In this document: positions 10,945 through 22,369 of the stretch, piece by piece | Layout: each line of letters opens with the position of its first letter | How positions within the stretch are numbered: the stretch's first letter is position 1 | Origin: Gibbula magus | Lineage: Eukaryota > Mollusca > Gastropoda > Trochida > Trochidae | DNA length: 64,000 nucleotides | Assembly: GCA_936450465.1 (NCBI GenBank) | Contig: OW388297.1 | Location: forward strand, 53,498,989-53,562,988 | Direction: 5' to 3' | Position numbers and translations under genes: made by a program | The notes under the pieces: generated by a model | What the model was told of the DNA's origin: nothing | The model's database searches: none | What the model saw: only the letters and a program-made list of their open reading frames with translations

Positions 10945-12005
10945 ATGAAAACACTCCCCTCAGATGTTTACAATTATCGCATGAATCATGAGAAGAGTTA
11001 CAGTTTTTAATAAAGATTACAAATCTGAACTATTCCTCATGCTAAAACATATTAACGACATTAACACAGAACACACAGAAACAATACATAGCGATTTGCA
11101 TTTAAGTCAAATCATCGCCGCTAACAATAACTCACTCCCTCATGAAGTCAATGCTATTTTGATCGAACATATTACATCGGCAATCAGTTCTGGAAGACCT
11201 AGGGCAAACTAAAACTTGTAACTATAATGTCTTGTTTCGCTCTGCAAAAGAAGTTGCACTATATCATGTTCGCACATTTCATCCAATGATCTGAGAGTCT
11301 AGAAAAAGCTGAAACTGCTGCAAGTTTGAAACCGAAGCATGTCACTTGACTAACACGGATTGCGTCTTGTGATCAAAGTTGCACACAGTTATTTATCTTC
11401 TCTGGACAACTTCAATTTGTTCAGAGCTGTGAACTTAATGAAACATAATTATTGTTCACATGGGATGAAATTTCTTGTCTTGTGCTTTCTTGAAATTCAC
11501 AGATGATTACGTTTCCATTTAAATATTCTCATATAATACCATTAAGTATTGTTATGAAGGTTATGACTGTCTTTAACTTGTGAGCAAAACTTTAGTATTA
11601 ATATTTTAAAGAACACAATCATATCTGATATTGAAATATTAGGATCTAATAAACTATTTACATAGTTAAAATGTCGTTTGCTCGGTATCTGTTCTCTGTA
11701 TTTCTAAAGGATACTGCCATGAAGAGTTGTTTTAGTCACTGTCAATCCACTTTATTCTGATAAAGCTTAGACAGAATTGCCAATGTTTCATAAATAAAAA
11801 ATATTCATGTTCAATGTTTATCTGTTGTAAATAATAAAGATGATAGCATTATATTATTGCACAACATTAAAATCACATTTCGAAGAAATAACGGGATTGC
11901 AATATCTCAAGTTTTCTATGTCATACCTCTTTTCTAATAAGGTTTATCATTATTTTCTTAAAATGACTGTCGTGCGACTGTGGCAGCTTCACTCGAACAG
12001 AACAT
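10945..12005. other. Intergenic DNA, nothing recognised
   Basis: A 74-codon open frame at 10988-11212 (plus) matches no known family and has no signal peptide, motif or splice context. The rest is plain A+T-rich sequence. Confidence 0.4.
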
Positions 12006-12009
12006 GATT

Positions 12010-12085
12010 TTGCAATATGACAGCTAATCAACTTCAAAGAGATGAAGAAAAGCCCAGAGATTCAGCGTACCAAGAGATTCGTCTT
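12010..12085 (+). repeat. Dispersed 'AATGACAGCTAATCAACTTC' repeat, copy 1
   Basis: The core, ATGACAGCTAATCAACTTCA followed by AAGAGATG...AAAGCCCAGAG...AGCGTACCAAG, recurs at 12690-12840, 16440-16600, 21610-21780 and 23120-23260, and on the minus strand at 28510-28640. The copies are diverged. No ends or coding capacity could be fixed. Confidence 0.6.
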
Positions 12086-12689
12086 TTGAAATTGAGATAA
12101 TAATATACAAAAATAACAGTTCCGACGTAGGAAGAACAAAGACAATAACATTGTCAGATTATCAACTAGGCGAATCTTGTCCAGGACGTTATACATTCAG
12201 ACTTTCTGAAATGTAGGCAATGTATGATAAGATTACACCGATTGGCAAAAATAAACTATACCAAATGTTCAACAAAATCATACACAAAATATTTTTGTCA
12301 GATAAAGCCGATGTTGAAAGGGGGCTAATTGGCTTCTGGGAACTTTATTTCCGTCTTTGTATGTTGTATGGTTTCGTTTCTTTTGCAAAACGTGGTACCA
12401 CGGGTGTACTGGTGTACACTTACATTGAGGGTTACACGAGTGTACCATTCTTAAACTGACGTCCATATAAATTGTTTTGTATTTAAAAAATCATATGTAT
12501 TCAGGACAACATTTCATTTCATTTTTTATTGGATTAGATCCAAGACAAATCATTGTAAGAAATGGGATGTTACTGTAAATATTGATAAACCTAAAATTAC
12601 TGTATTTAAAATTATCGGAACATTCTCTGAAAACAGGAATAAATGAGAAAAATATAAATGATGAGTCTTATGACAAGTATCTGTGTGAA

Positions 12690-12840
12690 TGAGTGATTAC
12701 TTTCCAAAACGACTGCATCGGGAAATCAAATGAACCCAAAGCAGAAAACTCAAAATGTCAGTTCAAGTATAAAGTAAAATGACAGCTAATCAATTTCAAA
12801 GAGATGGGACAAAGCGGCAAGGGGTCAGATTTGGCAATCA
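12690..12840 (+). repeat. Dispersed 'GACAGCTAATCAA' repeat, copy 2
   Basis: Longer copy: AACGACTGCATCGGGAAATC, GTCAGTTCAAGTATAAAG, then AATGACAGCTAATCAATTTC and AAGCGGCAAGGGGTCAG. Matches the copy at 16440-16600 along the whole length. Confidence 0.6.
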
Positions 12841-13079
12841 TTTTTTTTTTTAAACTTATGATAATCATTCAGAGCTATATATTATTGTTTTCTTGCATAA
12901 ATGAAATGTTATCAGAATAGAAAAGAGGTATCTGCAATTAGTATGGGTTTTATTTCCGTTATCTTTATATGATATAAATACAATGTCAACTACTGATTCT
13001 GCAGAAATAACATAAACAGTCCTGTTCAAGAATAAAACTAAATGACAATTGATTCAAACATCATAACAAAATCTAGAAA

Positions 13080-13580
13080 ACATACTGTGACCTTGAGAAT
13101 AATATCAATGTCACCAAAATCTAAGTATCCCTTTGTCTTCCCCAGGAGGTGCTTTGTGTAAGATATGATGAAATTCCGGTGAATGGTTCTTGGGATATCC
13201 TGCTGACAAGCTTTACATGTAGATCATCTTGTCGAAAAATTCAAAATTCCACTGTGACCTTGAGAAAAAATGTCACGGTCACTAAAATCTAATCAGCCCG
13301 TCGTCTTTCTTTGTAGAAGCTATGTGTAAGATATTAAGAGAATCCAGCGAATGGTTCTGGAGATATCCCGCTGACAAGGGTAAAATGACAAAGTCTCGTT
13401 GTGACCTTGAAATGAAGGTCATGGTCACAAACCTCTGTAGGAACATTAATCTCCCTATGATGAATCCGTATGCAAAAGATGAAAACAATATTATATTCAA
13501 CCGCTTCGCGCTAAACGTGCGACAGGGGATAAAAATAAAAGTCACGGACCTATTATCTGAGTTATTTGATGCTGAAATTG
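13080..13580 (+). repeat. Repeat built of ~165-bp monomers with GTGACCTTGA motifs
   Basis: CTGTGACCTTGAGAA...GTCAC..AAAATCTAA, then TGTGTAAGATAT, GAATGGTTCT.G.GATATCC.GCTGACAAG, occurs at 13086, again at 13252, with a third start (TTGTGACCTTGAAATGAAGG) near 13400. Open frames on both strands here follow from the repeat and are not read as genes. Confidence 0.65.
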
Positions 13581-13589
13581 AATAATTAT

Positions 13590-14195
13590 GAAAATGTATT
13601 GGTGAAGGGAGACAACTATTCTCTGGAAAAATTTTGTTTTTTTATTATAACAATCATGTATATAAGGTTGTAGCGCAAATATGTTTTTCACCTGTCATTT
13701 GCTATTTAAAGATTAATGTTAAACTAATTCATGTTGATGTTCCTTTGTTCCACTTAAACTGGAACTCTCAAAATTGTTATTGATTAGAACTAATGATGAT
13801 GAGTAAATACCATAGGAACTCGATATCGTAAGTAAAACATAGTTAAAACGTAGGTAAAACAAACCTACCCCCTATATAACATAGAGTAAAGGAGCAAGGG
13901 CAGCCATGTTGCCGATCTCAGGGCCCATTCAACATTAGGTCAAACGTTACGCTAAGAATTGGTAACAAACACAAATGAACGCACGTACTTATCAATTATA
14001 GATTTCTCCGCAAAACCCGACAGATCTCCAACATATGTCACCCCTAAGATTACTAAAATAGCTCTCCAAACTCGAAATTTGACCACAAAAACCTCTCCCG
14101 TGAACGTTAGTCCGCAGTAGACAGTCCGTCGCACGATCTGATTGTGTTTGTATGATTTTGACCTTGCGTTGTCGTGTTGAAACACACTGGGATGC
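13590..14195. other. Intergenic DNA, nothing recognised
   Basis: No exon, RNA gene or repeat end supported. Two overlapping minus-strand open frames of 81 and 103 codons cross into the palindrome at 14.2 kb and have no family resemblance. Confidence 0.4.
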
Positions 14196-14198
14196 AAA

Positions 14199-14345
14199 GG
14201 CGTTGATAGAGAATACTACACGGGGTCTCATTAGATACGAATTATAAGAAACGAGTGTCCTTCCGACGGTATCTGACCGAGCGAAAGCGAGGTCAGATAC
14301 CATAGGAAGGTCATGAGACCCTGTGTAGTATTCTCTATCAACGCC
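14199..14345. mobile_element. Foldback element 3 with GAGCGAAAGCGAG centre
   Basis: The left arm GCGTTGATAGAGAATACTAC is perfectly inverted at the right end (GTAGTATTCTCTATCAACGC), and GGGTCTCAT pairs with ATGAGACCC. The centre contains GACCGAGCGAAAGCGAGGTC, itself nearly palindromic. Same family as 1966-2092. Confidence 0.85.
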
Positions 14346-14846
14346 ATTGTAATAACTTGGAATGAGGGAAACAATTCTACGTAACCGAAACCGGTTTCAA
14401 TAACCAAGTGCGTAATAATTGACGTAAACTAGTCAGGTTGTTCAGTCACCCAGACCATGACGGATCCCCGGTCACATTCACTGACAGTAATGTCCTGAAA
14501 CCGTTACCCTCACCTTCTGAAAACCCGAGCATGACCATCATGGAACTGAAGTGTGTATTAGGACTCATCAATACTCTGGACCATTGTTGACGGTCCCATC
14601 GCACATGAACCAGATATCAACCTTCACATGCTGGTGTGTGGTGACGAAGTAACGATTGTTGCTTATGGATGTCAGTGGCCCATAAACCGTTACAAATTGC
14701 CTGGGCACTAACATAGACATTCGTGGCATTCGTTAACTGCAGACGTAGAGCATTTCCTGTGACAGATTTGCCTCAGGGCTGATGTAAATGATCAGTCCTC
14801 GGTGTGTGTACTACAAACAACAGTAGATACTACCATTTCTGTGTAT

Positions 14847-15640
14847 ATTTTGAAGAATTTAAACTTGATTTTACTTAATGATCACATCTAAGATTTGCGG
14901 AGTTTTCAAGCTATTGCTTGTTCTCGGCCAACTCAAGGTTTTTTTACGAGATGAAATAAACATGGTATTTGTCAACAAAAGACAAATTTTCTATTTATTA
15001 TATGACCAAATCTCTGCATATTCACCGAAATAGACTTGCATTTACGTTAAGTCGGCTCCAGAATGAACCTGTCGCCTTAGCAACAATGTGACGTCATGAA
15101 CGTGTCATGACGTCGGAGCATTGTTTTATGACGTCAGGTCATTGTTATATCAGTCACTAGTGACTGATAACACGTTCCATTGTTATTTTCACTAGTGACT
15201 GATAACACGGTTTATTTTCGTTGATGGATCCCGGTATTTCACCTGCAATCATATAATAAAACATTGTATTACATAGATACGAAGAAAAAGTAATCGTTTG
15301 TGTTGATAGCTGACGCGAATTCTGATACTGTGAATCAACACTCGAGGGTTGTTCGATGCATTTGATTTGAAAAGTGACAGCGCATGCGTCGACTCGACCT
15401 CAGTGTTGTTAAATCAAACGCAGCCTTAATGAAAATGAAGCTGTCAACAGACAAAGTCGAGGACGATAACTGCCTGTTTGATGTGACATATGATGCATTT
15501 CATGAAATTGGTTTCCGTTTTATTAGACTTAAAGGTTCATATTTCATTAGTTATAGAACAGTCACAAAACGTATTCGTCCTATGATCTAGTTTTTCAACT
15601 GCTGTATCGAAGATTGTGCAGGATTGGTAGTCGTTGAAAT
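14847..15640 (+). repeat. Local repeat R4, copy 1, split by an insertion
   Basis: 14847-14892 (ATTTTGAAGAATTTAAACTT ... AATGATCACATCT) and 15424-15640 (TTAATGAAAATGAAGCTGTC to ATTGGTAGTCGTTGAAATTA) are the two halves of a unit that is contiguous at 19965-20310 and in part at 18563-18729. The roughly 530 bp between them look inserted. The second half holds a short open frame (MKMKLSTDKVEDD...FHEIGF...). The later copy at 20094 is also open to the same stop, but most differences between them change amino acids. Confidence 0.65.
15089..15211. promoter_or_regulatory. Cluster of three TGACGTC (CRE-like) sites and a duplicated palindrome
   Basis: TGACGTCA at 15089-15096, TGACGTCG at 15108-15115 and TGACGTCA at 15129-15136 are spaced about 20 bp, or two helical turns. 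They are followed by CACTAGTGACTGATAACACG twice (near 15155 and 15192). TGACGTCA is the consensus for CREB/ATF factors. The cluster lies inside the sequence that appears inserted into R4, so it may be carried by a mobile element. Confidence 0.45.
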
Positions 15641-15839
15641 TACTAATTAAAAAAAATAATGAATTACAAAAACTAAAACTTTCTAACTTGACAACGAATT
15701 AAGTTAACTATATCGAAACTAAATGTCGTATGATGTTGTAATTCAATCGAAATAATTTATCAATAAAAAATCTTTCGGCTTTGGATCAAGAAGTCCAGGG
15801 TTAGATTCCACCAGGGACTCGGCAACTTTGTCTTCTGTG

Positions 15840-16052
15840 AAGAACTGTTCTAAATGCAGTAAGGTTTGGGTGCAATTATAAACAATGCAGTGTCACCCAG
15901 GGTTCGCCTGTTCCAGTCGATCCTAACGGGTTTCAAGGAAATGCATAGCAACCATGACTTTGGGGGCTTTCTCCCTGAAATAATACCAGCAGCCGTGATA
16001 TAAGTGAAATAACCTTTAAAGCGGCGTTTAACTCTAACCCACCTTACCTCTA
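15840..16052 (-). repeat. Dispersed SINE-like repeat, copy 2
   Basis: On the minus strand: AGTTAAACGCCGCTTTAAAG, TTTCACTTATATCACGGCTG, TTGCACCCAAACCTTACTGC, TTTAGAACAG, in the same order as 8149-8368 on the plus strand. Confidence 0.75.
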
Positions 16053-16143
16053 AAAAGTCCATCTTCGAAAACACGTTTATTGACACCGTTTGTCCCCGGG
16101 AATGAAATATCCCCAGGGACAAAGTCCGTCATGTCAACGATAC

Positions 16144-16260
16144 ATGCAGGGGGTATTGAGGCATACAGGGGGTATTGAGGCATACAGGGGGTATTGAGGC
16201 ATACGGGGGGTATTGAGGCATACAGGGGGTATTGGTCTCCTGGGGAGTATTGAGGCAAAC
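16144..16260. repeat. Minisatellite of ~19-bp CAGGGGGTATTGAGGCATA units
   Basis: Five clean units run from 16144 to about 16232, followed by two degenerate ones (GGTCTCCTGGGGAGTATTGAGGC). The unit is G-rich on the plus strand. Confidence 0.9.
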
Positions 16261-16711
16261 TTAGCCGTTGGTCAACACATAGAGCGAATGTGTTTACCTT
16301 ATGGGGTATATTTACAAGTCAAGCATATAACCAATAAAGTGACATCCATTATATTACATACATGTAATATTTCATTTTGCTGTGATACTTGCTAAAATAC
16401 CATACATGTACAAATCTGAGTGGAGAAACCTCTATGGGAAGATAGCAATTCATGAGAAGAAGACGACGGTCAAAGAATTTAATCAACTGAACCATGAATG
16501 TCAGTTGAAGTAGAAAGTAAAATGACAGTTAATCAAAGTCAAAGATATGGAACAAAGCCGCAAGGGATCAGCGTACCATTTGATAATGCTTTTGAGGGTG
16601 AAATAACATTTATAAAGAAATAACGTCACACATTAATTTCATGATAGAGAAAAGCAAGAGGTTATTGAGTTAGCGTATTTTAAAGGAACTAAGGTATACA
16701 ATAATGGGATG

Positions 16712-16841
16712 TCTAACGAGCTTCCCCTTTCATATCAAGTCCCGGGTGAAATAATTTTGCTTTGTCTCGAGCCTTGGCGACAGACAAACCAAAGTTATTT
16801 CACGAGGGACTTAAACTTGATATGAAAGGGGAACGAGTTAT
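16712..16841. mobile_element. Foldback element 4
   Basis: CTAACGAGCTTCCCCTTTCA with ATATCAAGTCCCGGGTGAAA on the left is inverted at the right as TTTCACGAGGGACTTAAACT, TGATATGAAAGGGGAACGAG and TTATG. The centre reads CTCGAGCCTTGGCGACAG. Confidence 0.85.
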
Positions 16842-17631
16842 GTATCCTATTTATTACCAACTTGTATTTCATACGATTTATTGTGGTTTAAAATATATTT
16901 TTGTTGTTCCTATGACGGACGGAACTGCGGATTAATATCAACCTTGTCACAGCCTCTAAGTTCATAATATTGCGACGTTAAATATTCACGCTTTTAAAAT
17001 CAAACAATTCTATAATACGTGATGGTTGATCAGTATGGCGAAACCAGTTGCACTAGTCATGCTGAAGGAAGCGTACGTAATATAACATCTCTCTGCTCGA
17101 GGACATGATATGAGAGTTATCCGTCCTTTGAATAACGTCATGTCATGGCGGCCGCCATTCGGATGTTTCTCGTCGTCGGAATGTGTAACAAGCTAAAACA
17201 ACCTCAATAAATGTAAGTTTTAGATGAACATCGCCGTTGAAATGGCTTACCTTTCGGTTATGTTTGCCTTGTGAGTATGAATTCATTGTGCTCCGTTACG
17301 AACAGGTTATTTTCACCGAGGTACTGGGCGTTTGGTGCAATGTCATTCCCAACAGTAAGATTGAGAGCAAGAACTCTTGCTGCATTCTTAACTTTGTGCA
17401 TGTTAGCTCTGCTCTAGTCATGATGTATTTGTTAATTGTTCATTACAATCAATCATTGCGGTGAGTACGAGTTCATGAATTAACTGAACAATTAGATTAA
17501 TTATATTCAATATAAGTGTTGTCGTAAAATACTTGTAATTTCATGAATGAATTCACGTTCGTTTTATGAATGAAGAAAGTAGTCCAGGCATTGTCAAAGT
17601 TCACCGTTAGGCAATCAAATTACTTGAAGGT

Positions 17632-17660
17632 GTTATGACACATATGTTATGTGTCATAAC
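17632..17660. repeat. 29-bp perfect hairpin
   Basis: GTTATGACACATA, loop TGT, TATGTGTCATAAC: 13-bp perfect arms. No neighbouring gene explains it. Confidence 0.8.
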
Positions 17661-18004
17661 AGTTTGTTATTAAACCCCTTTACGAAGTACCACGTGGGTA
17701 ATAATGCACAATATCAAATGCACAAATTTCTTGCCGGGCTTTAATTTAATGCATATGATATTTGCCGATTATAAAAGCTTCATTAATTTCAGTGGGATGA
17801 TGGAATAGCTCTCTTTGACATCCAAGCACATTCATAACCAGGACATGCTTCTATAATAGAATCATGAGATACATTTATTTTGAATAATTTTTCATGATGT
17901 CTTGCTGAATGTTTTCAGCTTTTTGTACTTTTAATTTTTCAATGGAAACAGAACATACGATTACTCCTTTCTAGAACACTGCATGTATATTTAGTGTCTG
18001 AGCT

Positions 18005-18246
18005 TATTGCAACTCAACTTCCAAACGCAAGGCATAACTCTTGCCAGTCTGCATTACTGGCTGATTTAAGCCTTGTGGTATTTCCCTCGCTTTGTTGTGC
18101 CTAGATAGTGAATCGCTGCACCTGAAATGCATAGCGGGGCTGGATTTCTAAGCACAGATTTTTTAAGGCAATACTGCAAGGCCTAAATCAGCCAGTAAAG
18201 GAGACTGACAAGAGTTATGCCTTGCATTGGGAAGTTGATTGAAGCT
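18005..18246. repeat. Imperfect inverted repeat, ~75-bp arms
   Basis: CAACTTCCAAACGCAAGGCA, TAACTCTTGCCAGTCTGCAT, TACTGGCTGATTTAAGCCTT on the left returns inverted at 18170-18246, with about 90 bp between the arms. The open frames here are by-products. Confidence 0.8.
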
Positions 18247-18545
18247 TGGCAAGTGATACATTATAATAAAAGTATCGCATTTCAACTCATGCTGTTTACA
18301 TTCGTGAGAAAAGTTAAAGCGGTTGATAAATGGAGAAGAGGTATTGGAAATGCAAATAATGTATAGTCGATCATTTTGAGTCCATAAATGGTTTGTTGAG
18401 TAATGACACTTTGCAAATGGACAATTTAGTGTACCAATATCTGTTTTTGCAATTGTTGGACAACTGACCATATTATTCAAATAATGTTATGATTATACTG
18501 TACAACTTCAATTCGTAACTACGTACTTTGTAAAGCATCATCTTT

Positions 18546-18746
18546 TAGGTGATAGATAACAAACATCAGAAGAAATTTTATTTCTTTTCCTCGAGTGCTG
18601 TGAGATGTCAGGTTGCAATGATTAAGGCTGCAATATAATTAAATTTCTGCTATGCTTATTTTGAAAAGTTTAAGCTTGTTTTTACTTAATGACCACATCT
18701 TAATGAAAATGAAGCTGTCAACGGAAATATAGGTGATAGATAACAA
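18546..18746 (+). mobile_element. R4 copy 2, flanked by a perfect 17-bp direct repeat
   Basis: TAGGTGATAGATAACAA at 18546-18562 is repeated exactly at 18730-18746. Between them lies a truncated R4 unit (AACATCAGAAGAAATTTTAT ... ATGAAGCTGTCAACGGAAAT) that matches 19965-20110. Homology with the other copies begins immediately inside the left repeat, as expected for a target-site duplication left by insertion. Confidence 0.6.
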
Positions 18747-18749
18747 GAA

Positions 18750-19920
18750 AAGCCTTTAAAAAGGCATGGTTGGAGGCATCTTGTTAAGGCTAAAATATAT
18801 TATAAAAAGGATATGTATATCATATGTACATATAGCAAAATGCAGCCTGCATTATGGTCATTTTGGGGGATAAAAGCTTTGATTACTAATCACACAATTA
18901 GTTATTCAATTCAAAAGTCGCAAATAAAAGAATTTTACCTCGATCATTTAAGTTGTGTATATGCTTTTCAATTTACATACATTATTCATTCATAAATAAA
19001 ATAAAATTATATATAATCTATCATTTGAAAATGAAAGTGAACATTCAACTTCCCCGATTTATTTTAAAGCGCAACTCCCGGGTGCTTTTGCTCCAATTTT
19101 GAAGTAGGCCTATATTATGAATTTGATCAAAACGTTGTTGACAGTTGTGTCATTGTTAGATTCCAGCAATAATAATATGTAGGCCTATTTTCCCTGAGAC
19201 ACGCAGTCAACCATTTGTTAAACATTTGCAAATTTAAAGTGTACCAATTCGATTGATTATGAAGCATATTCTGTTTATCTGTGGAAGGAAGGCATATGGA
19301 CCTTTTTTAATACAAGGATAATGACCCGGTATCCTCATGCTTGGTGCTATCAGTTTGGACATAAATATGGTTCTATCCAATATGTGCTTAAACATGTACA
19401 AGCTTCACTATCATTAATTCAATAACGGTACATTGAGTAGGCCTACCATTATGCAAGTCTGATTGGCATTGAAAATATTGATAACTGAGTGGAAGGTTGG
19501 TGTGTTGATTGACAACCACTTTTATCGTAAGTATATGCTTGCTCCGCGCGTATAACATTAGCTTGTAAAGTTTCTTGGATTTTCCGAAACTGCAGTGCGA
19601 AATTATGCACTTGAATTGGAACATGTCTGCTCATGGAGGTGTAAAATGGCTTTGAATTGAAAAATCTTATGTTTACTAACATTCAGACTCAGAATAACAC
19701 AACGGTCGTTTCTATTTTAGATGTTTAGACAAAATCTCTTTTCGCAGTAAAAGGGGATAATTATTTCGGATAACCCACATGGTCACGTGGTTACAAATTT
19801 ATTACAGCCGTGTTCGTTGGTCATATGCTTTTTCCAAAGTATGAAGAGGCCAAGCATGATTGGTCGAAAGTTCATTTTGAATATTCCAACAGTAATATAG
19901 CGTGAAATCCAACTGCGTAT
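18750..19920. other. Intergenic DNA, nothing recognised
   Basis: No exon, repeat end or RNA gene supported. Overlapping minus-strand open frames of 77-78 codons near 19.4-19.7 kb have no recognisable features. Confidence 0.4.
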
Positions 19921-19922
19921 CA

Positions 19923-19949
19923 GGTTGGAGGCGGTTTGCGCCTCCAACC
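19923..19949. repeat. GC-rich perfect hairpin
   Basis: GGTTGGAGGCG, loop GTTTG, CGCCTCCAACC: an 11-bp perfect stem standing out from A+T-rich surroundings, just before R4 copy 3. Confidence 0.8.
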
Positions 19950-19964
19950 AATAAACGTCAGAAT

Positions 19965-20310
19965 CATTTTTATTTCTTTTTCCTCGAGAGCTATGTGATT
20001 TCAGGTTGCAATGATCAAGTCTGCAATATAATTAAATTTCGGCTATTCATATCTTGAAAAGTTTAAGCTTGTTTTTACTTCATGACCACATCTTTATGAA
20101 AACGAAGCTGTCAACAGAAAAAGTCAAGGAAGATAACTGCCCCTTTAATGTGACATATGAGGCATTTCATGAAATTGGTTTTCGTGTGATTGGGCTTAAG
20201 GGTTCAGATTTCATTAGTTGTAGAACGGTCAAAAAATGTGTTCGTTCTATCTTCTAGTTTTTCCACTGACGTAGCGAAGATTGTGCAGGATTGGCAGTCA
20301 CTGAAATTAG
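19965..20310 (+). repeat. Local repeat R4, copy 3 (contiguous)
   Basis: The most complete copy, from CGTCAGAATCATTTTTATTT through TTTAAGCTTGTTTTTACTTC to GTGCAGGATTGGCAGTCACT. It contains a short open frame (start 20094, MKTKLSTEKVKED..., stop 20255-20257) at the same place as in copy 1. Confidence 0.7.
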
Positions 20311-20689
20311 TTCTAAAATCTTAACTAATGAATTTCGAAAATCTTAAAACATCAGGTAAAATACTCTTGTTTCTTTCATTTGTCATTTGACAAATATTAA
20401 TTTAACAATCTATCTCAAAACGAAATGGCATATGATGTTGAGTTTTAAATGATTCCTTCAAAGTTGTTTTTGTTTGGTACATTACAATTATATTACAATT
20501 TGCTAGACACCTCGGATGAAATTTACTTATGTTGAAAAGCATTTATTTATATATGACTTCATTTAAATTCGTATTTATTACTTCATTGGCATTTTAAATT
20601 GAATTCTTCTTTGAAACTTGCTTGAATCATAACAAACAAAGATGTATTTATATTGATGCCTAAAAGTGGCTGAGTTCTTTAGAATTATA

Positions 20690-21222
20690 TTCTAAGTTAA
20701 AGCTCTATAAAAGTATCAAGCTTGGGGTTAACTTTGAAGAGTATTTGTCATTGGTAAAAGTTTACGTTTTCCGTTTAGCATTGTGTAAATTGCGTTGTTC
20801 ATATCATCCCCTTATGTTGGAATATGGAGGAAAGTAAATATACAGCGACATGTGCGATTCTGTCCTTTGTGTATTGTACTTAATATTGAATCGGAATATC
20901 ACTTCTGTATTGAATGTCCATTCTATTGTGATTTGAGACGCAGTCTGCTTCCACATTATTACATAAACGATCCATGTGAAACTAAATTTATAAGTCTACT
21001 AAGATCTCACAATTCCACAATTGTGAACAATCTTGCTAAGTTTATATTTCTAGCTTTGAAGAAAAGAGCTTAGTTTTTTAATTTAGAATATAAAAAATAT
21101 TGAGACACTGTACATGATAGCATACAATTTCCATTATATATATAGCGCTAACGTTCGATAATTGTTATTCGTCATTATTGTATTGTATCGGTGGCCCCTT
21201 TACGAAATAAACTCTCTCTCTC
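20690..21222 (+). pseudogene. LINE 3' end: C-terminal zinc-knuckle part of ORF2, broken
   Basis: Translation gives LYKSIKLGVNFEEYLSLVKV, LCKLRCSYHPLMLEYGG, then, after a frameshift near 20815, NIQRHVRFCPLCIVLNIESE, YHFCIECPFYCDLRRSLLP and LAKFIFLALKKRA before a stop at 21073. The C-x2-C-x9-H-x4-C spacing is that of the C-terminal zinc knuckle of non-LTR retrotransposon ORF2. After the stop come about 100 bp of 3' UTR and a 3' end AATAAACTCTCTCTCTCT, a simple-repeat LINE tail. The 5' part (endonuclease, reverse transcriptase) is missing. Confidence 0.8.
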
Positions 21223-21224
21223 TG

Positions 21225-22005
21225 ATCATAACCTAGATATATGTAAAGAGCACAGTCATGAATAACTTCTTTTTTTTAAATAGATATACAGGGAATCTAA
21301 ATGATCGATTATAAGCACAGTATCACACGAAATTATAAGCATATTAGATAATCAATCCATTCATTGTTATCAAAGCCATTTTATCATTGCATATCATAGC
21401 ATTGCTTGAACAAACCTAGGATAAACATATAATATATATGTTATGTGTATTATGTAGTCTTGAGCATTGTTAAAATCAGATTTGACTACCTTGTAAATAA
21501 TGTTTTTATTGAATAAAACATTTTCAAAGCAAAACACTTATATTTGTGTTATAATGTTGTATTTAGATTTGCCTTAAGTTAATATAACGTTGATCAATTA
21601 TTGAAAAATATTGTTTTCCAAAATGATTGCCTCGGGATTTGCAGAATCAACTGGATTTAGAACGTCAATCCACGTAGAATGTAGCACGACAGTTTATTCA
21701 ACTTCAAAGACTTTGGACGAGACTCATGAGGATGAGTCATTCTTTTGAAGTAGAAAAATAACATCTCGGGTCAAAGAGATGAGCTAAAAACAAAAATGCA
21801 AGACGTCAATCCAAGAGTAATAAACGCAACTCATAGTCTCCAGAATTTCATTACATCAAATGTTGAATATTAATTTTTAAGTGGGAGAGGTGGGAAAATT
21901 GTGTCTTTGGGTAATACCACATGCATTTTAACCCACAAATTGTATCTTATTATAAAAAATGCAACACAATGTACATTCACTTTCTGCACATTTCAGTTTC
22001 TATTC
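21225..22005. other. Intergenic DNA with one diverged dispersed-repeat copy
   Basis: 21610-21780 is a diverged copy of the 'GACAGCTAATCAACTTC' repeat (GATTGCCTCGGGATTTGCAG, ACTTCAAAGACTTTGGACGA). Nothing else is recognised. Confidence 0.45.
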
Positions 22006-22006
22006 T

Positions 22007-22367
22007 TTAAAGGGGCAGTAGCACGTTTTTTGCATTTTTTTTTTCAAATTTCCCATTTATAATAATAGTGTATGTCATTTATATTAACTTTAGAAGGCAA
22101 AGCATCTTTTTAAACAAACCAATTATCCTTAGTGGTATTAACGGTGTTGCGTATAAAGCAAAAATTGCCTGGCGGCGATTTTATTGTGAACACATTTTAT
22201 TATTTTGAATTACAAAAACGACTACCATGGCTTTACCGAACCATATACATTCATATTGAACTTGATTTTCCGAAGAGAGAAGGGTGTTTTACTTTGGTGA
22301 CATTATCTTTACATTAATACATTTCGTCGTCTTTTTTGAGCGAAAAAACGTGCTACTGCCCCTTTAA
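22007..22367 (-). mobile_element. TTAA-flanked MITE family 2, copy 1
   Basis: Inverted ends AAAGGGGCAGTAGCACGTTT and AAACGTGCTACTGCCCCTTT, bounded by TTAA at 22007-22010 and 22364-22367. The interior matches 26461-26810 and 54883-55246 in the opposite orientation. Non-coding. Confidence 0.9.
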
Positions 22368-22369
22368 GT

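Noticed and set aside
17227..17464. Possible first exon (ATGAACATCGCCGTTGAAAT… then GTGAGT) with a signal-like start
   Set aside because: No matching acceptor exon could be found downstream, and the 75-codon frame that overlaps it has no recognisable features.
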